A stretch of 64,000 bases of DNA from an uncultured Clostridia bacterium (lineage in GTDB: Bacteria; Bacillota; Clostridia; Oscillospirales; Acutalibacteraceae). The stretch is taken from the NCBI GenBank assembly GCA_927362715.1, contig CAKMIX010000011.1, positions 1-64,000 on the forward strand, in the 5' to 3' direction. A program made the position numbers and the translations under genes. Below the pieces are notes generated by a model. It saw only the letters and a program-made list of their open reading frames with translations, did no database searches and had not been told where the DNA came from. Positions 54,394-62,941 of this stretch are shown here, in pieces. Position 1 is the stretch's first letter; every line of letters begins with the position of its first letter.

Positions 54394-55558
54394 CCTTTGT
54401 ACCGACATCGGCTTTATGAGCGTCAACAAATTCGGCGAGCAGCTCTGCGGGGACCATGTGGAGGTCATCGACCAAAGCGACGACAGCCATGTGGTGGTTT
54501 TGGCAGACGGTCTCGGCAGCGGGGTGAAAGCGAGCATTTTGTCTACGCTGACCTCGACGATCATTTCCACCATGGTTGCCAACGGCATGAGCCTTGAATC
54601 ATGTGTCGATACCATCGCCGCCACCTTGCCCATCTGCGAAGTGCGAAAAGTTGCATATTCTACATTTACCATCGTCAGAACTATTGACAACCGCGAGGCA
54701 GAAATTATACAATATGATAACCCGAAGCTCATATTGCTGCGCGACGGCAAAAGCTTTGACTATCCCCAGACCGAGACGAAGATTGACGGCAAGACGGTTT
54801 ATAAAACAAAAATCGATCTGCACGAAAACGATTTTCTGGTATTTACCAGCGACGGCGCGATCTGGGCAGGCGTCGGCACAACGATGAACTTCGGCTGGCA
54901 GCGCGAGGAGATTGTAGAATTCCTTGAAAAAATGGTTCGTCCGGATTTCACCGCAAAGACTGTTTCGTCTCTGCTTCTGGACGAGTGCTGCCGATTGTAC
55001 GGCGGAAAACCGGGGGATGACACCACCGTTTGCACCGTCAAGATCCGTCGGCGCAAATCCGTCAATCTGCTGTTCGGGCCGCCGCGCGACCCCAAGGATG
55101 TCAATAAGATGATGACCCTGTTCTTTGCAAAAGAGGGCAAGCACATCGTCAGCGGCGGAACGACCTCCACGCTTGCGGGGGAATTCTTAGGCAAGCCTGT
55201 GGAAACGCAGCTCGACTACCTCGACCCCGACATCCCGCCCATCGCGAAGATCGAGGGCGTCGATCTGGTCACCGAGGGCGTCATCACCATGAGCCGCGTG
55301 CTGGAATATGCCAACAGCTACGGCGAGGCGGACAGCATTTATGCGGATTGGAGCGTCAAGGAGGACGGCGCTTCGCGTATAGCGCGGCTGCTTTTGGAAG
55401 AGGCGACCGATGTCAATTTCTTCGTCGGTACGGCGGTCAACCCCGCGCATCAGAATCCCGACCTTCCGATCAACTTCAACATCAAAATGCATTTGGTGGA
55501 AGAGCTTTCCGAGCGGCTGAAATCGCTTGGCAAGCGCGTGAAGGTCAGCTATTTTTAG
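54386..55558 (+). CDS. SpoIIE/PP2C-type protein phosphatase
   Basis: A 390-residue protein. The first ~220 residues form a SpoIIE/PP2C Ser/Thr phosphatase with metal Asps at D41 (VLADGLGSG) and D211-D212 (KPGDDTTV). The C-terminal ~165 residues form a second domain without an obvious family. No membrane helix is present. Its start lies 8 bases inside the sensory hydrogenase gene, so the two are translationally coupled and likely form a signalling pair. The target phosphoprotein is not identified. Confidence 0.88.
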   Translation: MNDLCTDIGFMSVNKFGEQLCGDHVEVIDQSDDSHVVVLADGLGSGVKASILSTLTSTIISTMVANGMSLESCVDTIAATLPICEVRKVAYSTFTIVRTIDNREAEIIQYDNPKLILLRDGKSFDYPQTETKIDGKTVYKTKIDLHENDFLVFTSDGAIWAGVGTTMNFGWQREEIVEFLEKMVRPDFTAKTVSSLLLDECCRLYGGKPGDDTTVCTVKIRRRKSVNLLFGPPRDPKDVNKMMTLFFAKEGKHIVSGGTTSTLAGEFLGKPVETQLDYLDPDIPPIAKIEGVDLVTEGVITMSRVLEYANSYGEADSIYADWSVKEDGASRIARLLLEEATDVNFFVGTAVNPAHQNPDLPINFNIKMHLVEELSERLKSLGKRVKVSYF

Positions 55559-55571
55559 AGGAGAAACCGGA

Positions 55572-57020
55572 ATGGGAAAAGAAGGACGCAAATTCGATAC
55601 CAAGGTGCAGTACCTGAAATACAAGGTGCTGCGTGAGGTGGCGCGCATTGCTTTTGACGGCGACGAATTCCAGCTCGCCAACAGCTTCAACGATATTGCA
55701 AAGGTCGTGGCGCCCGGTCCGAAAGCCACCATGCGCTGCTGTGTTTACAAAGAGCGCGCCGTCATTGCCGAGCGTATCAAAATGGCATGCGGCGGGGATA
55801 AGACCAACCCCAATGTCATTGAGGTCATTGAGATCGCCTGCGACGAATGCCCCGCCAGCGGCTATCAGGTCTCGCAGGACTGCCGCGGCTGCATTGCGCA
55901 CCGCTGTGAGGATGTCTGCCCGAAAGACGCGATCACCTTTGACGAGAACCAGAAGGCGCATATCGACAAAACCAAGTGCGTCAACTGCGGCGCATGCGCC
56001 AAGGTCTGCCCGTATTCGGCGATCACCAATTATGTTCGCCCGTGTGAGCGCGCCTGTAAGGTCAAGGCGATCTCCATGAAAAACGACGAGATGCGCGCCG
56101 CACACATTGACAACGATAAGTGCATTTCCTGCGGCGCGTGCGAATATATGTGCCCGTTCGGCGCGATTGCCGATAAATCCTATATTCTGGATGTTATCAG
56201 CATGCTTAAAAAGAGCCAAAACAATACGGCATATAAGACCTATGCCATCGTCGCGCCCTCTATCGCGAGCCAATTTACCTATGCCAAGCTCGGGCAGGTC
56301 ATTGCCGCGATCAAAAAGCTCGGCTTTTACAGCGTCATCGAAGCGGCGCTCGGCGCGGATATGGTGTCCTATACCGAAGCGCAGGAGCTTGCGGAAAAGG
56401 GCTTTTTAACAAGCTCGTGCTGTCCTGCGTTCGTAGATTATATCCGCAAGAGCTTCCCGAAGCTCGCGGACAACATCTCCCATAACCTTTCGCCCATGGC
56501 GACGATCGCAAAATATATCCGCGATCGTGAGCCGGACTGCAAGATCGTCTTTATCGGGCCCTGCACGGCGAAGAAGATGGAGATCCAGCTCGATCGCGTC
56601 AAGCCCATCGTAGATTCCGTTTTGACCTTCGAGGAATTGCAGGCGCTGTTTGACAGCCGCGACATCGACTTTTCCGCACTGCCCGAGGAGGCGCTCGACA
56701 ATGCTTCGTATTTCGGACGTATTTTCGCGCGCAGCGGCGGACTTCGCGACGCGGTGGAGCAGGCGCTGAAAGAGCAGAATATTGACTTTGACTATAAGCC
56801 GATCGCCTGCGACGGCATTGAGGAATGCCGTCTGGCGCTTCTTAAAGCGTCGAAAGGCGTGCTCCCGAACAACTTTATCGAGGGTATGGCGTGCGTCGGC
56901 GGGTGTATCGGCGGCGCAGGCTGCTTAACGCATGAAGCGCGCGACAAGAATGAGGTCGACAAATACGGCCGCGAGGCAATGGAAAAAACCATCACCGACG
57001 CCATCAGCGTGCTCAAATAA
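55572..57020 (+). CDS. [FeFe] hydrogenase, group B-like
   Basis: A 482-residue hydrogenase. [4Fe-4S] motifs lie at C104-C116, C136-C146, C158/C162 and C184-C194. H-cluster loops are L1 TSSCCPAF (C283, C284), L2 GPCTAKKME (C331, K334, E337) and L3 GMACVGGC (M439, C441, C445). The proton-relay Cys283, Lys334, Glu337 and Met439 are kept, so it should be catalytically competent if maturases HydE/F/G exist elsewhere. It resembles HfsD-type group B enzymes that take electrons from ferredoxin. It is the last operon gene and is followed by a strong terminator. Confidence 0.9.
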   Translation: MGKEGRKFDTKVQYLKYKVLREVARIAFDGDEFQLANSFNDIAKVVAPGPKATMRCCVYKERAVIAERIKMACGGDKTNPNVIEVIEIACDECPASGYQVSQDCRGCIAHRCEDVCPKDAITFDENQKAHIDKTKCVNCGACAKVCPYSAITNYVRPCERACKVKAISMKNDEMRAAHIDNDKCISCGACEYMCPFGAIADKSYILDVISMLKKSQNNTAYKTYAIVAPSIASQFTYAKLGQVIAAIKKLGFYSVIEAALGADMVSYTEAQELAEKGFLTSSCCPAFVDYIRKSFPKLADNISHNLSPMATIAKYIRDREPDCKIVFIGPCTAKKMEIQLDRVKPIVDSVLTFEELQALFDSRDIDFSALPEEALDNASYFGRIFARSGGLRDAVEQALKEQNIDFDYKPIACDGIEECRLALLKASKGVLPNNFIEGMACVGGCIGGAGCLTHEARDKNEVDKYGREAMEKTITDAISVLK

Positions 57021-57029
57021 TGATTTTGC

Positions 57030-57060
57030 AAAGGCGGCGGGAAATCCTGCCGCCTTTTTT
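57030..57060 (+). terminator. Terminator of the rex-hydrogenase operon
   Basis: AAAGGCGGC (57030-57038) pairs with 57049-57057 with additional inner pairing, ending in TTTTTT. Confidence 0.9.
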
Positions 57061-57075
57061 GAAGGGAATAAACCT

Positions 57076-57519
57076 ATGCATATTGAACGTCTGCACACCG
57101 CCGATTTACAGGCGGTCATGCAGATCTGGCTTTCCGGAAATTTACAGGCGCACGCCTTTATCCCAAAAGCGTATTGGGAAAGCAACCTGCCTTTGGTGGA
57201 GAAGCAGCTGCCGCAAAGCGAGGTGTATACAGCGAGGGAAAATGACCTTGTGTGCGGCTTTATCGGACTTTGCGGCGGGCATATCGAAGGGTTGTTTGTA
57301 GACGAAGCCTGCCGCGGACAGGGGATCGGCAAAGCGCTTTTGGACTTTGCTAAGACAAAGTATCCTGTTCTCACGCTCTGTGTCTACCAAAAGAACACAC
57401 GTGCCGCCGCATTTTACAGGCGCGAGGGGTTTTCCTTGGAGCGCGCCGGCACGGATGCAAGTACAGGGGAACCCGAACTGCAAATGCGCTGGCAGGCCGA
57501 AAAGGAAAAATTTGTATAA
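57076..57519 (+). CDS. GNAT family N-acetyltransferase
   Basis: A 147-residue single-domain GNAT enzyme. The acetyl-CoA loop is CRGQGIGKALLDFA near 79-92, and a Phe-Tyr/Arg-Glu-Gly-Phe segment (FYRREGF) follows near 116-122. Residue pattern resembles YiaC/PhnO-like amino-group acetyltransferases. GAAGGG about 9 nt upstream supports ATG 57076. The substrate is unknown. Confidence 0.85.
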   Translation: MHIERLHTADLQAVMQIWLSGNLQAHAFIPKAYWESNLPLVEKQLPQSEVYTARENDLVCGFIGLCGGHIEGLFVDEACRGQGIGKALLDFAKTKYPVLTLCVYQKNTRAAAFYRREGFSLERAGTDASTGEPELQMRWQAEKEKFV

Positions 57520-57534
57520 TCGATTAAAATTCCG

Positions 57535-57586
57535 TCAATCCTTTTGTTGCGAGAAGCAAAACCGCTTTTCAAAACGAAAGGATTGA
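57535..57586 (+). promoter_or_regulatory. Hairpin sequestering the spoIIR RBS
   Basis: TCAATCCTTTTGTT (57535-57548) is complementary to 57573-57586 (one G-T wobble). The right arm contains the AAAGGA ribosome binding site (57577-57582) of spoIIR, and the left arm contains its anti-sequence. Folding would hide the RBS. Confidence 0.7.
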
Positions 57587-57593
57587 AACATAT

Positions 57594-58232
57594 ATGCAGA
57601 CAAAACGAAAATTCCGCCTGACCAAAGAGACCCGCCGCAAAGCGGAGCTGTCCGTACTCTGCGGCTTCCTGATCGCCGCATTGCTGAGCGTCACGTCGTT
57701 CGGTGCGGTATGCGGGCAAGTGCGAGAGGATGTGCTTCGCATGCATGTTATCGCCAATTCCGACAGCGAAGCAGACCAGGCGGTCAAGCTCAAAGTGCGC
57801 GACGCGGTGCTGGAAGCGGGCGGCGCGCTGTTCGACGGAACGATGACCGTCGAGGACGCGCAGCAGGTGCTGCAAAGCGATATCGACCATCTGCAAAAAG
57901 CGGCAGAGGACGTGCTCGCGGAAAACGGTATGGATTACGGCGTCACGGTCGAGATCGGGCAGGACTTTTTTGCAACGCGTACCTATGACGACGCGGTAAC
58001 GCTGCCCGCGGGCGTTTACACGGCGGTGCGGGTCATCCTCGGAAACGGCGAGGGACAAAATTGGTGGTGCGTGATGTTCCCGCCGCTTTGCCTGCCTGCC
58101 GCCGAGGGCGAGGTGACGCTCGACGATGCGCTGACCGATGAAGAGGAGGACGTCGTGACGCGCAGCCCCCGGTTTGAAGCGCGTTTTAAGATCGTGGAGC
58201 TCTTTGAAAAAATCGCCGAGAAAATCCGATAA
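57594..58232 (+). CDS. spoIIR: Stage II sporulation protein R
   Basis: A 212-residue SpoIIR, the forespore signal protein that activates SpoIIGA and thus pro-sigma-E processing in the mother cell. A signal/TM segment spans about 19-38. Hallmarks are LRMHVIANSDSEADQAVKLK and the GVYTAVRVILGNGEGQNWWC block, then MFPPLC. A ~25-residue acidic linker precedes the C-terminus. ATG 57594 follows AAAGGA, which is buried in a hairpin. Its presence indicates a spore-former. Confidence 0.94.
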   Translation: MQTKRKFRLTKETRRKAELSVLCGFLIAALLSVTSFGAVCGQVREDVLRMHVIANSDSEADQAVKLKVRDAVLEAGGALFDGTMTVEDAQQVLQSDIDHLQKAAEDVLAENGMDYGVTVEIGQDFFATRTYDDAVTLPAGVYTAVRVILGNGEGQNWWCVMFPPLCLPAAEGEVTLDDALTDEEEDVVTRSPRFEARFKIVELFEKIAEKIR

Positions 58233-58339
58233 AAGGCTTGCAAAACCCCGCGTGATTTGTCATAATGTCTTTGTGCGCTGTATGTCGGTGCACGGGATAT
58301 TTTCGCGCGGGGATCCGCATGCTTCCGGGAGGAATTGTT

Positions 58340-59905
58340 GTGCTGAAATATAATATCGTGCCCAAGCCCAACCGCTATACGAAGGAGCCGGGCAGCTATA
58401 CCGTGTCGTCGGGCACACAGGTGCTTTGTGCAAAGGAATTTTTGGATGCAGGGAATTATTTGACCGCTTATCTGAAGACCAAGCCGCGTGAGGACGAGGG
58501 CGCGATCAAGATCAAAAAGGCGGAGGGGATGGCAGCGGAAAGCTACCGCCTGCGCGTTTCGAATGAGGGCATTTTGATTGAGGCCTCCGACCCGTCGGGT
58601 GCGTTTTACGGTGCTGTGACGCTGCGCACGATTTTGATGCAGGCAAAAAAGCAGAACGGCAAAGCGACCGTGGAAGGGCTTTTCATTGAGGATGCGCCGC
58701 TTTATAAATACCGTGGGGTACAGATCGACGACGCGCGCCATTTCTTCGGCAAGGATATTGTGAAGCGCGTGCTCGATTCCATGGCGATGCTCAAGCTCAA
58801 CACGCTGCACTGGCACCTTTCCGACGACCAGGGCTTCCGCGTGGAAAGCAAGCTGTTCCCCGAGCTTACGTCTGTCGGCGCGAAGCGCAAATACGCGGGC
58901 TTTGAAGGCTGCGGGCTGGAGCACCGCGGCGGGGAATATTTCCACTACTATACGCAAGAGGAGATCCGCGAGGTCGTGGCTTACGCCGCGTCGCTGCACA
59001 TCGACGTGATCCCCGAATTCGACATCCCCGGGCACACCACGGCGATCCTTGCGGCGTATCCGCAGCTTTCCTGCTTCGGCGAATCGGTGGAGGTCGCTTG
59101 TGAGAACGGGATCTTCGACACGATCCTCTGCGCCGGGAACGACGAGGTCTATGCCTTCTTAGATACCCTGTTCGGCGAGCTTTGCGCGCTGTTTCCCGGC
59201 AAATATTTCCACATCGGCGGCGACGAGGCGTCGAAGGGACATAAGGTCTGGGAAAAATGCCCGAAGTGCCGCGCGCTTATGGAGGAGAACGGCTTAAAGG
59301 ACGGCAAGGCGCTGCAGGGGCTGTTTATGAGCCGCGTCAACGAGATCGTCAAGAAATACGGAAAAACCACCATCGCGTGGAACGACTGCATCGGCGACGG
59401 CTTTGACGAAAGCATCATCTGCCAGTTCTGGCACCCGTTCAACCGCAGCGCGGTGCGTGCGCAATCCTATAAGCGCGACTTCATTTTGTCGCCGGACGCC
59501 TTTTTCTATCTGGATATTTCTTATGCGAACATCCCGCTGAAAAAGACATACAGCTTTAAGCCATCCAAGGTCGGTTTCAGCAAGCCGAACCAGCGCGTGC
59601 GCGGCATAGAGTGTACGCATTGGTCGGAGTGGCTCGATTCCGAGCAGGCGCTGCAGTTCGCCATGTTCCCGCGCATCGCCGCCGTCGCGGAGGTCGCGTG
59701 GACAAAGCCTGAATTGCGCCGCTACAAGGATTTCCATAAGCGGCTCGATTGGCTCAAGACCTATTGGCGCAAGACGGGCGTGTACTACTCCCGGCTTGAA
59801 AAACGCAAATGGAACGTCAAACGCGTTCCGCTCTATCACCTCGGTGCCGACGGCAAGGAGTTCCGAATCAGCGAACAGCTCCGCGCCGCGAAAGAAAATA
59901 CATAA
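58340..59905 (+). CDS. Glycoside hydrolase family 20 (beta-N-acetylhexosaminidase)
   Basis: A 521-residue GH20 enzyme. The catalytic pair is D295-E296 in HIGGDEAS. An N-terminal GH20b-like domain leads into the TIM barrel (YRGVQIDDARHFF; LHWHLSDDQGFR). No signal peptide is visible, so it is probably cytosolic and acts on imported GlcNAc- or GalNAc-containing saccharides or recycled peptidoglycan or host-glycan fragments. GTG 58340 is selected because GGGAGGA (58327-58333) is 6 nt upstream. DegV follows 21 nt later. Confidence 0.92.
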   Translation: MLKYNIVPKPNRYTKEPGSYTVSSGTQVLCAKEFLDAGNYLTAYLKTKPREDEGAIKIKKAEGMAAESYRLRVSNEGILIEASDPSGAFYGAVTLRTILMQAKKQNGKATVEGLFIEDAPLYKYRGVQIDDARHFFGKDIVKRVLDSMAMLKLNTLHWHLSDDQGFRVESKLFPELTSVGAKRKYAGFEGCGLEHRGGEYFHYYTQEEIREVVAYAASLHIDVIPEFDIPGHTTAILAAYPQLSCFGESVEVACENGIFDTILCAGNDEVYAFLDTLFGELCALFPGKYFHIGGDEASKGHKVWEKCPKCRALMEENGLKDGKALQGLFMSRVNEIVKKYGKTTIAWNDCIGDGFDESIICQFWHPFNRSAVRAQSYKRDFILSPDAFFYLDISYANIPLKKTYSFKPSKVGFSKPNQRVRGIECTHWSEWLDSEQALQFAMFPRIAAVAEVAWTKPELRRYKDFHKRLDWLKTYWRKTGVYYSRLEKRKWNVKRVPLYHLGADGKEFRISEQLRAAKENT

Positions 59906-59926
59906 AACAAAACGGGAGACAAAACC

Positions 59927-60817
59927 ATGCGATCTGATTTTATTTTATCTTGCTGCTCGACGGCGGATCTGCCGCTGTCGTATTTTGAGGAACGCGATAT
60001 TCACTTTACCTGCTTCCATTTTCAAATGGGCGGCAAGGAATACCTCGACGACCTCGGGCAGTCCATTCCCTTTGACGAGTTTTACCGGCGCATCGCCGAC
60101 GGCGCGCAGCCGACCACCTCGCAGATCAATGTCCAGCAGTATGTGGAATACTTCGAGCCATTTTTGAAAGCGGGCAGGGAAGTGCTGCACATCGCGTTTT
60201 CGAGCGGGCTTTCGGGCTCTGCAAACTCGGCGCGCATCGCGCGGGAAACGCTTACGGAAAAGTATCCGGACGCGAAGCTGTATATCGTCGATTCCCTTGC
60301 GGCTTCTTCGGGGTACGGGCTTTTGGTGGACAAAGCCGCCGATCTGCGCGACAGCGGGAAATCCGCCGAGGAAGTCTGCGATTATCTGGAGCAAAATAAG
60401 CTGCGTCTGCACCATTGGTTCTTCTCGACGGATTTGACCAGCTATATTCGCGGTGGGCGCGTCACGCCCGTGGCGGGCTTCTTCGGCACGGTGCTCAAGA
60501 TCTGCCCGCTGTTGAATGTCAACAACGAGGGTAAGCTCATCCCGCGCCAGAAATGCCGCGGTAAGGTGAAAGCGATCGACGAGATCGTCTCCAAAATGGT
60601 GGAACACGCCGAGGGCGGGCGCGATTACAGCGGCAAATGCTTTATCTCGCATTCCGCCTGCGAAGCGGATGCCCGTGCGGTCGCCGACCGTGTGGAAGCG
60701 ACTTTCCCGAAGCTTGACGGCAAGGTGATGATCAACAGCATCGGTACGGTCATCGGCGCGCACACAGGCCCCGGCACGGTTGCCCTGTTCTTCTTCGGCG
60801 ACGAGCGCGGCGCGTAA
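59927..60817 (+). CDS. DegV family fatty-acid-binding protein (FakB-like)
   Basis: A 296-residue DegV protein. These bind fatty acids or acyl-phosphate and can serve as FakB subunits of fatty acid kinase. Seen are the FSSGLSGSANSA loop (about 89-100), the YIRGGRVTPVAGFFGTVL block near 172-189, and the C-terminal GAHTGPGTVALFF. A FakA-M-like protein is encoded 14 kb upstream, but a full FakA is not in this window. GGGAGA supports ATG 59927. A strong terminator follows. Confidence 0.93.
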   Translation: MRSDFILSCCSTADLPLSYFEERDIHFTCFHFQMGGKEYLDDLGQSIPFDEFYRRIADGAQPTTSQINVQQYVEYFEPFLKAGREVLHIAFSSGLSGSANSARIARETLTEKYPDAKLYIVDSLAASSGYGLLVDKAADLRDSGKSAEEVCDYLEQNKLRLHHWFFSTDLTSYIRGGRVTPVAGFFGTVLKICPLLNVNNEGKLIPRQKCRGKVKAIDEIVSKMVEHAEGGRDYSGKCFISHSACEADARAVADRVEATFPKLDGKVMINSIGTVIGAHTGPGTVALFFFGDERGA

Positions 60818-60835
60818 AATTTACCGGGCATAAAG

Positions 60836-60867
60836 AAAGCGGTATCGCAAACGCGATACCGCTTTTT
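60836..60867. terminator. Terminator between degV and fucO
   Basis: A perfect 13-bp stem (AAAGCGGTATCGC, 60836-60848; complement 60853-60865) with an AAAC loop and TTTTT. It lies between convergent genes. Confidence 0.9.
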
Positions 60868-60883
60868 GTATACTGTATTTCGG

Positions 60884-62032
60884 TCAGATCAGCGATTCGT
60901 ACAGCGCCTTGATCTCCGCAACGCTTGTGTCTCTCGGGTTGCCGGGGCGGCACGCATCGTCATAAGCGGACTGCGCCAAGAAGTCCAGATCCTCGGGCTT
61001 GACGATCTCCTTGAGATCGGCGGGGATGCCCACATCCTGCGAGAGCTGCCGCACCGCATCGATCGCCGCCTGGCGCGCATCCTCCAAGGACATTTCATCC
61101 ACGCCCGCAACGCCCATGGCCTTTGCGATGTCACGATATTTCTCACCGGTCGCGGGGGCGTTGTACGCCATGACCGTCGGCAGGATGATCGCGTTCGCCA
61201 CGCCGTGCGGGGTATCATACAGCGCGCCGAGCGGGTGCGCCATGGAGTGCACGATGCCAAGACCCACGTTCGAGAAGCCCATGCCCGCGATGTACTGGCC
61301 GAGCGCCATGCCTTCGCGTCCTTCGTCCGTGTTTTCCACTGCGCCGCGCAGGAATTTCGAGATGATCTCAATAGCCTTTAAGTGGAACATATCGGAAAGC
61401 GCCCATGCACCTTTCGTGATATAGCCTTCAATCGCGTGGGTGAGCGCATCCATGCCGGTAGCGGCTGTCAAGCCCTTCGGCATGCTCGACATCATATCCG
61501 GGTCAACAACGGCGACTACGGGGATGTCATGCACATCCACACAAACCATTTTGCGGTTTTTCTCCGCATCGGTGATGACGTAGTTGATCGTGACTTCCGC
61601 CGCCGTGCCCGCCGTGGTGGGCACCGCAATGATCGGCATCGCCTTGTTCTTGGTGGGCGCGACGCCCTCCAAGCTGCGGATATCATAGAATTCGGGGTTT
61701 GCCGCCACAATGCCGATGGCTTTCGCCGTGTCCATGGAGCTGCCGCCGCCGATGGCGATCAGATAATCCGCGCCCGAAGCCTTGAACGCATCCACGCCGT
61801 GCTGGCAGTTTTCAATGGTGGGATTGGGCTTAATGTCGGAATAGATCTCATACGCGAGCCCTTTTGCGTCCAGAATATCGGTGACCTTTTTCGTAACGCC
61901 GAACTTCAGAAGATCGGGGTCGGAGCAGAGGAAGGCTTTTTTAAAGCCACGGGCGATCGCCTCATCTGCAATGCTCTGGATCGCGCCTTTGCCGTGATAA
62001 GAGGTTTCATTGAGAACAAACCGGTTTGCCAT
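60884..62032 (-). CDS. fucO: Lactaldehyde reductase / 1,2-propanediol oxidoreductase (FucO-like)
   Basis: A 382-residue group III iron-dependent alcohol dehydrogenase very similar in wording to E. coli FucO, including IAIGGGSSMDT, TTAGTAAEVTINYVITD, the DALTHAIEGYITKGAWALSD region and GQYIAGMGFSNVGLG. It reduces L-lactaldehyde or other aldehydes with NADH, consistent with fucose or rhamnose fermentation. ATG 62032 is chosen because AAAGGAG lies 8 nt upstream; an upstream GTG 62041 is inside that site. A Rex-like operator lies upstream. Confidence 0.93.
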   Translation of the reverse strand: MANRFVLNETSYHGKGAIQSIADEAIARGFKKAFLCSDPDLLKFGVTKKVTDILDAKGLAYEIYSDIKPNPTIENCQHGVDAFKASGADYLIAIGGGSSMDTAKAIGIVAANPEFYDIRSLEGVAPTKNKAMPIIAVPTTAGTAAEVTINYVITDAEKNRKMVCVDVHDIPVVAVVDPDMMSSMPKGLTAATGMDALTHAIEGYITKGAWALSDMFHLKAIEIISKFLRGAVENTDEGREGMALGQYIAGMGFSNVGLGIVHSMAHPLGALYDTPHGVANAIILPTVMAYNAPATGEKYRDIAKAMGVAGVDEMSLEDARQAAIDAVRQLSQDVGIPADLKEIVKPEDLDFLAQSAYDDACRPGNPRDTSVAEIKALYESLI

Positions 62033-62086
62033 ATAGGACACTCCTTTGATTCAGTTATTGCCGCGCGGGTAATTTCCCCGTAGCTT

Positions 62087-62104
62087 ACGTTAAAATTTTA
62101 TCAA
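62087..62104. promoter_or_regulatory. Candidate Rex box upstream of fucO
   Basis: ACGTTAA-AATT-TTATCAA matches the Rex consensus TTGTTAA-N4-TTAACAA at 11 of 14 fixed positions. It lies 55 bp before the fucO start. Confidence 0.55.
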
Positions 62105-62194
62105 ACCTATCGAGAAAAAACAAGGGGATTTTGCAAACATTTTATGAACTTTTCCGAAATTTTCCTGCGGGAAAAATAAAGCCGCGCTACCGTC

Positions 62195-62223
62195 TTGACG
62201 GCGTTGCTAAAATATAGTATACT
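62195..62223 (+). promoter_or_regulatory. Promoter for the Crp-type regulator
   Basis: TTGACG (62195-62200), 17 bp, TATACT (62218-62223), about 40 bp before the regulator start. Confidence 0.7.
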
Positions 62224-62263
62224 CCAAATACTGTATCATATGAGACAGAAATGAGGCGAAAAT

Positions 62264-62905
62264 ATGACGGAAGCATTGAAAAAAGAATGTACGGCCGCGC
62301 TTTTGTGCGCGGACATTTTTTCCGAGCTTTCGCCCGCCCAGATCGACACGCTGTTAGAAAGCGCCGCATCTGTCCATACTTACAAAAAAGACGACTTGAT
62401 TTTTTCCCGCGAAAGCCGTGCGCGCTGCATCGGCGTGCTGCTGCGGGGAGAAGCGCGGGTGATGAAGGACCATGTGACCGTCAGCGTTTTGAAACGCGGC
62501 GGGCAGTTCGGTACAGTCACGCTGTATAACCGCGCCGAGGGGTTCGTGAATTCGATTATTGCAAAAACCGCCTGCCGGGTGCTGTTTCTCGAAAAACCGG
62601 GCGTGGATGCATTGATGGCGCAAAGCCGTGATTTTACCGTGGCGTACATCACCTACCTTTCGGAACGCATCTACTTCCTGAACCGCAAGATCGAGGCATA
62701 TACCGCCCCGAGCGCGGAGGAACGCCTGTTCGCGCATCTGCAAAGCGTCTGCGGCGATGACGGTACACTTTGCAATGTCAACGTCACCGAGCTATCCCGC
62801 CAGATCAACGTCAGCCGTGCGGGTGTTTACCGTGCGCTGGAAAGCCTCTCTGAAGAGGGTAAGCTGCACTATGCGGGCAAAACCATTACACTCACAAATG
62901 TTTAG
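62264..62905 (+). CDS. Crp/Fnr family transcriptional regulator
   Basis: A 213-residue Crp/Fnr-type regulator. The N-terminal cyclic-nucleotide-binding-like beta barrel has no visible Fnr-type Cys cluster and no convincing cAMP-binding set. The helix-turn-helix LSRQINVSRAGVYRALESL (about 170-188) follows a dimerisation helix. It is 36 nt upstream of an ABC importer solute-binding gene and probably controls it in response to an unknown ligand. Confidence 0.88.
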   Translation: MTEALKKECTAALLCADIFSELSPAQIDTLLESAASVHTYKKDDLIFSRESRARCIGVLLRGEARVMKDHVTVSVLKRGGQFGTVTLYNRAEGFVNSIIAKTACRVLFLEKPGVDALMAQSRDFTVAYITYLSERIYFLNRKIEAYTAPSAEERLFAHLQSVCGDDGTLCNVNVTELSRQINVSRAGVYRALESLSEEGKLHYAGKTITLTNV

Positions 62906-62941
62906 GCGTCGCTTTTGCGTCGCCGTGAAAGGAAGATCCAT

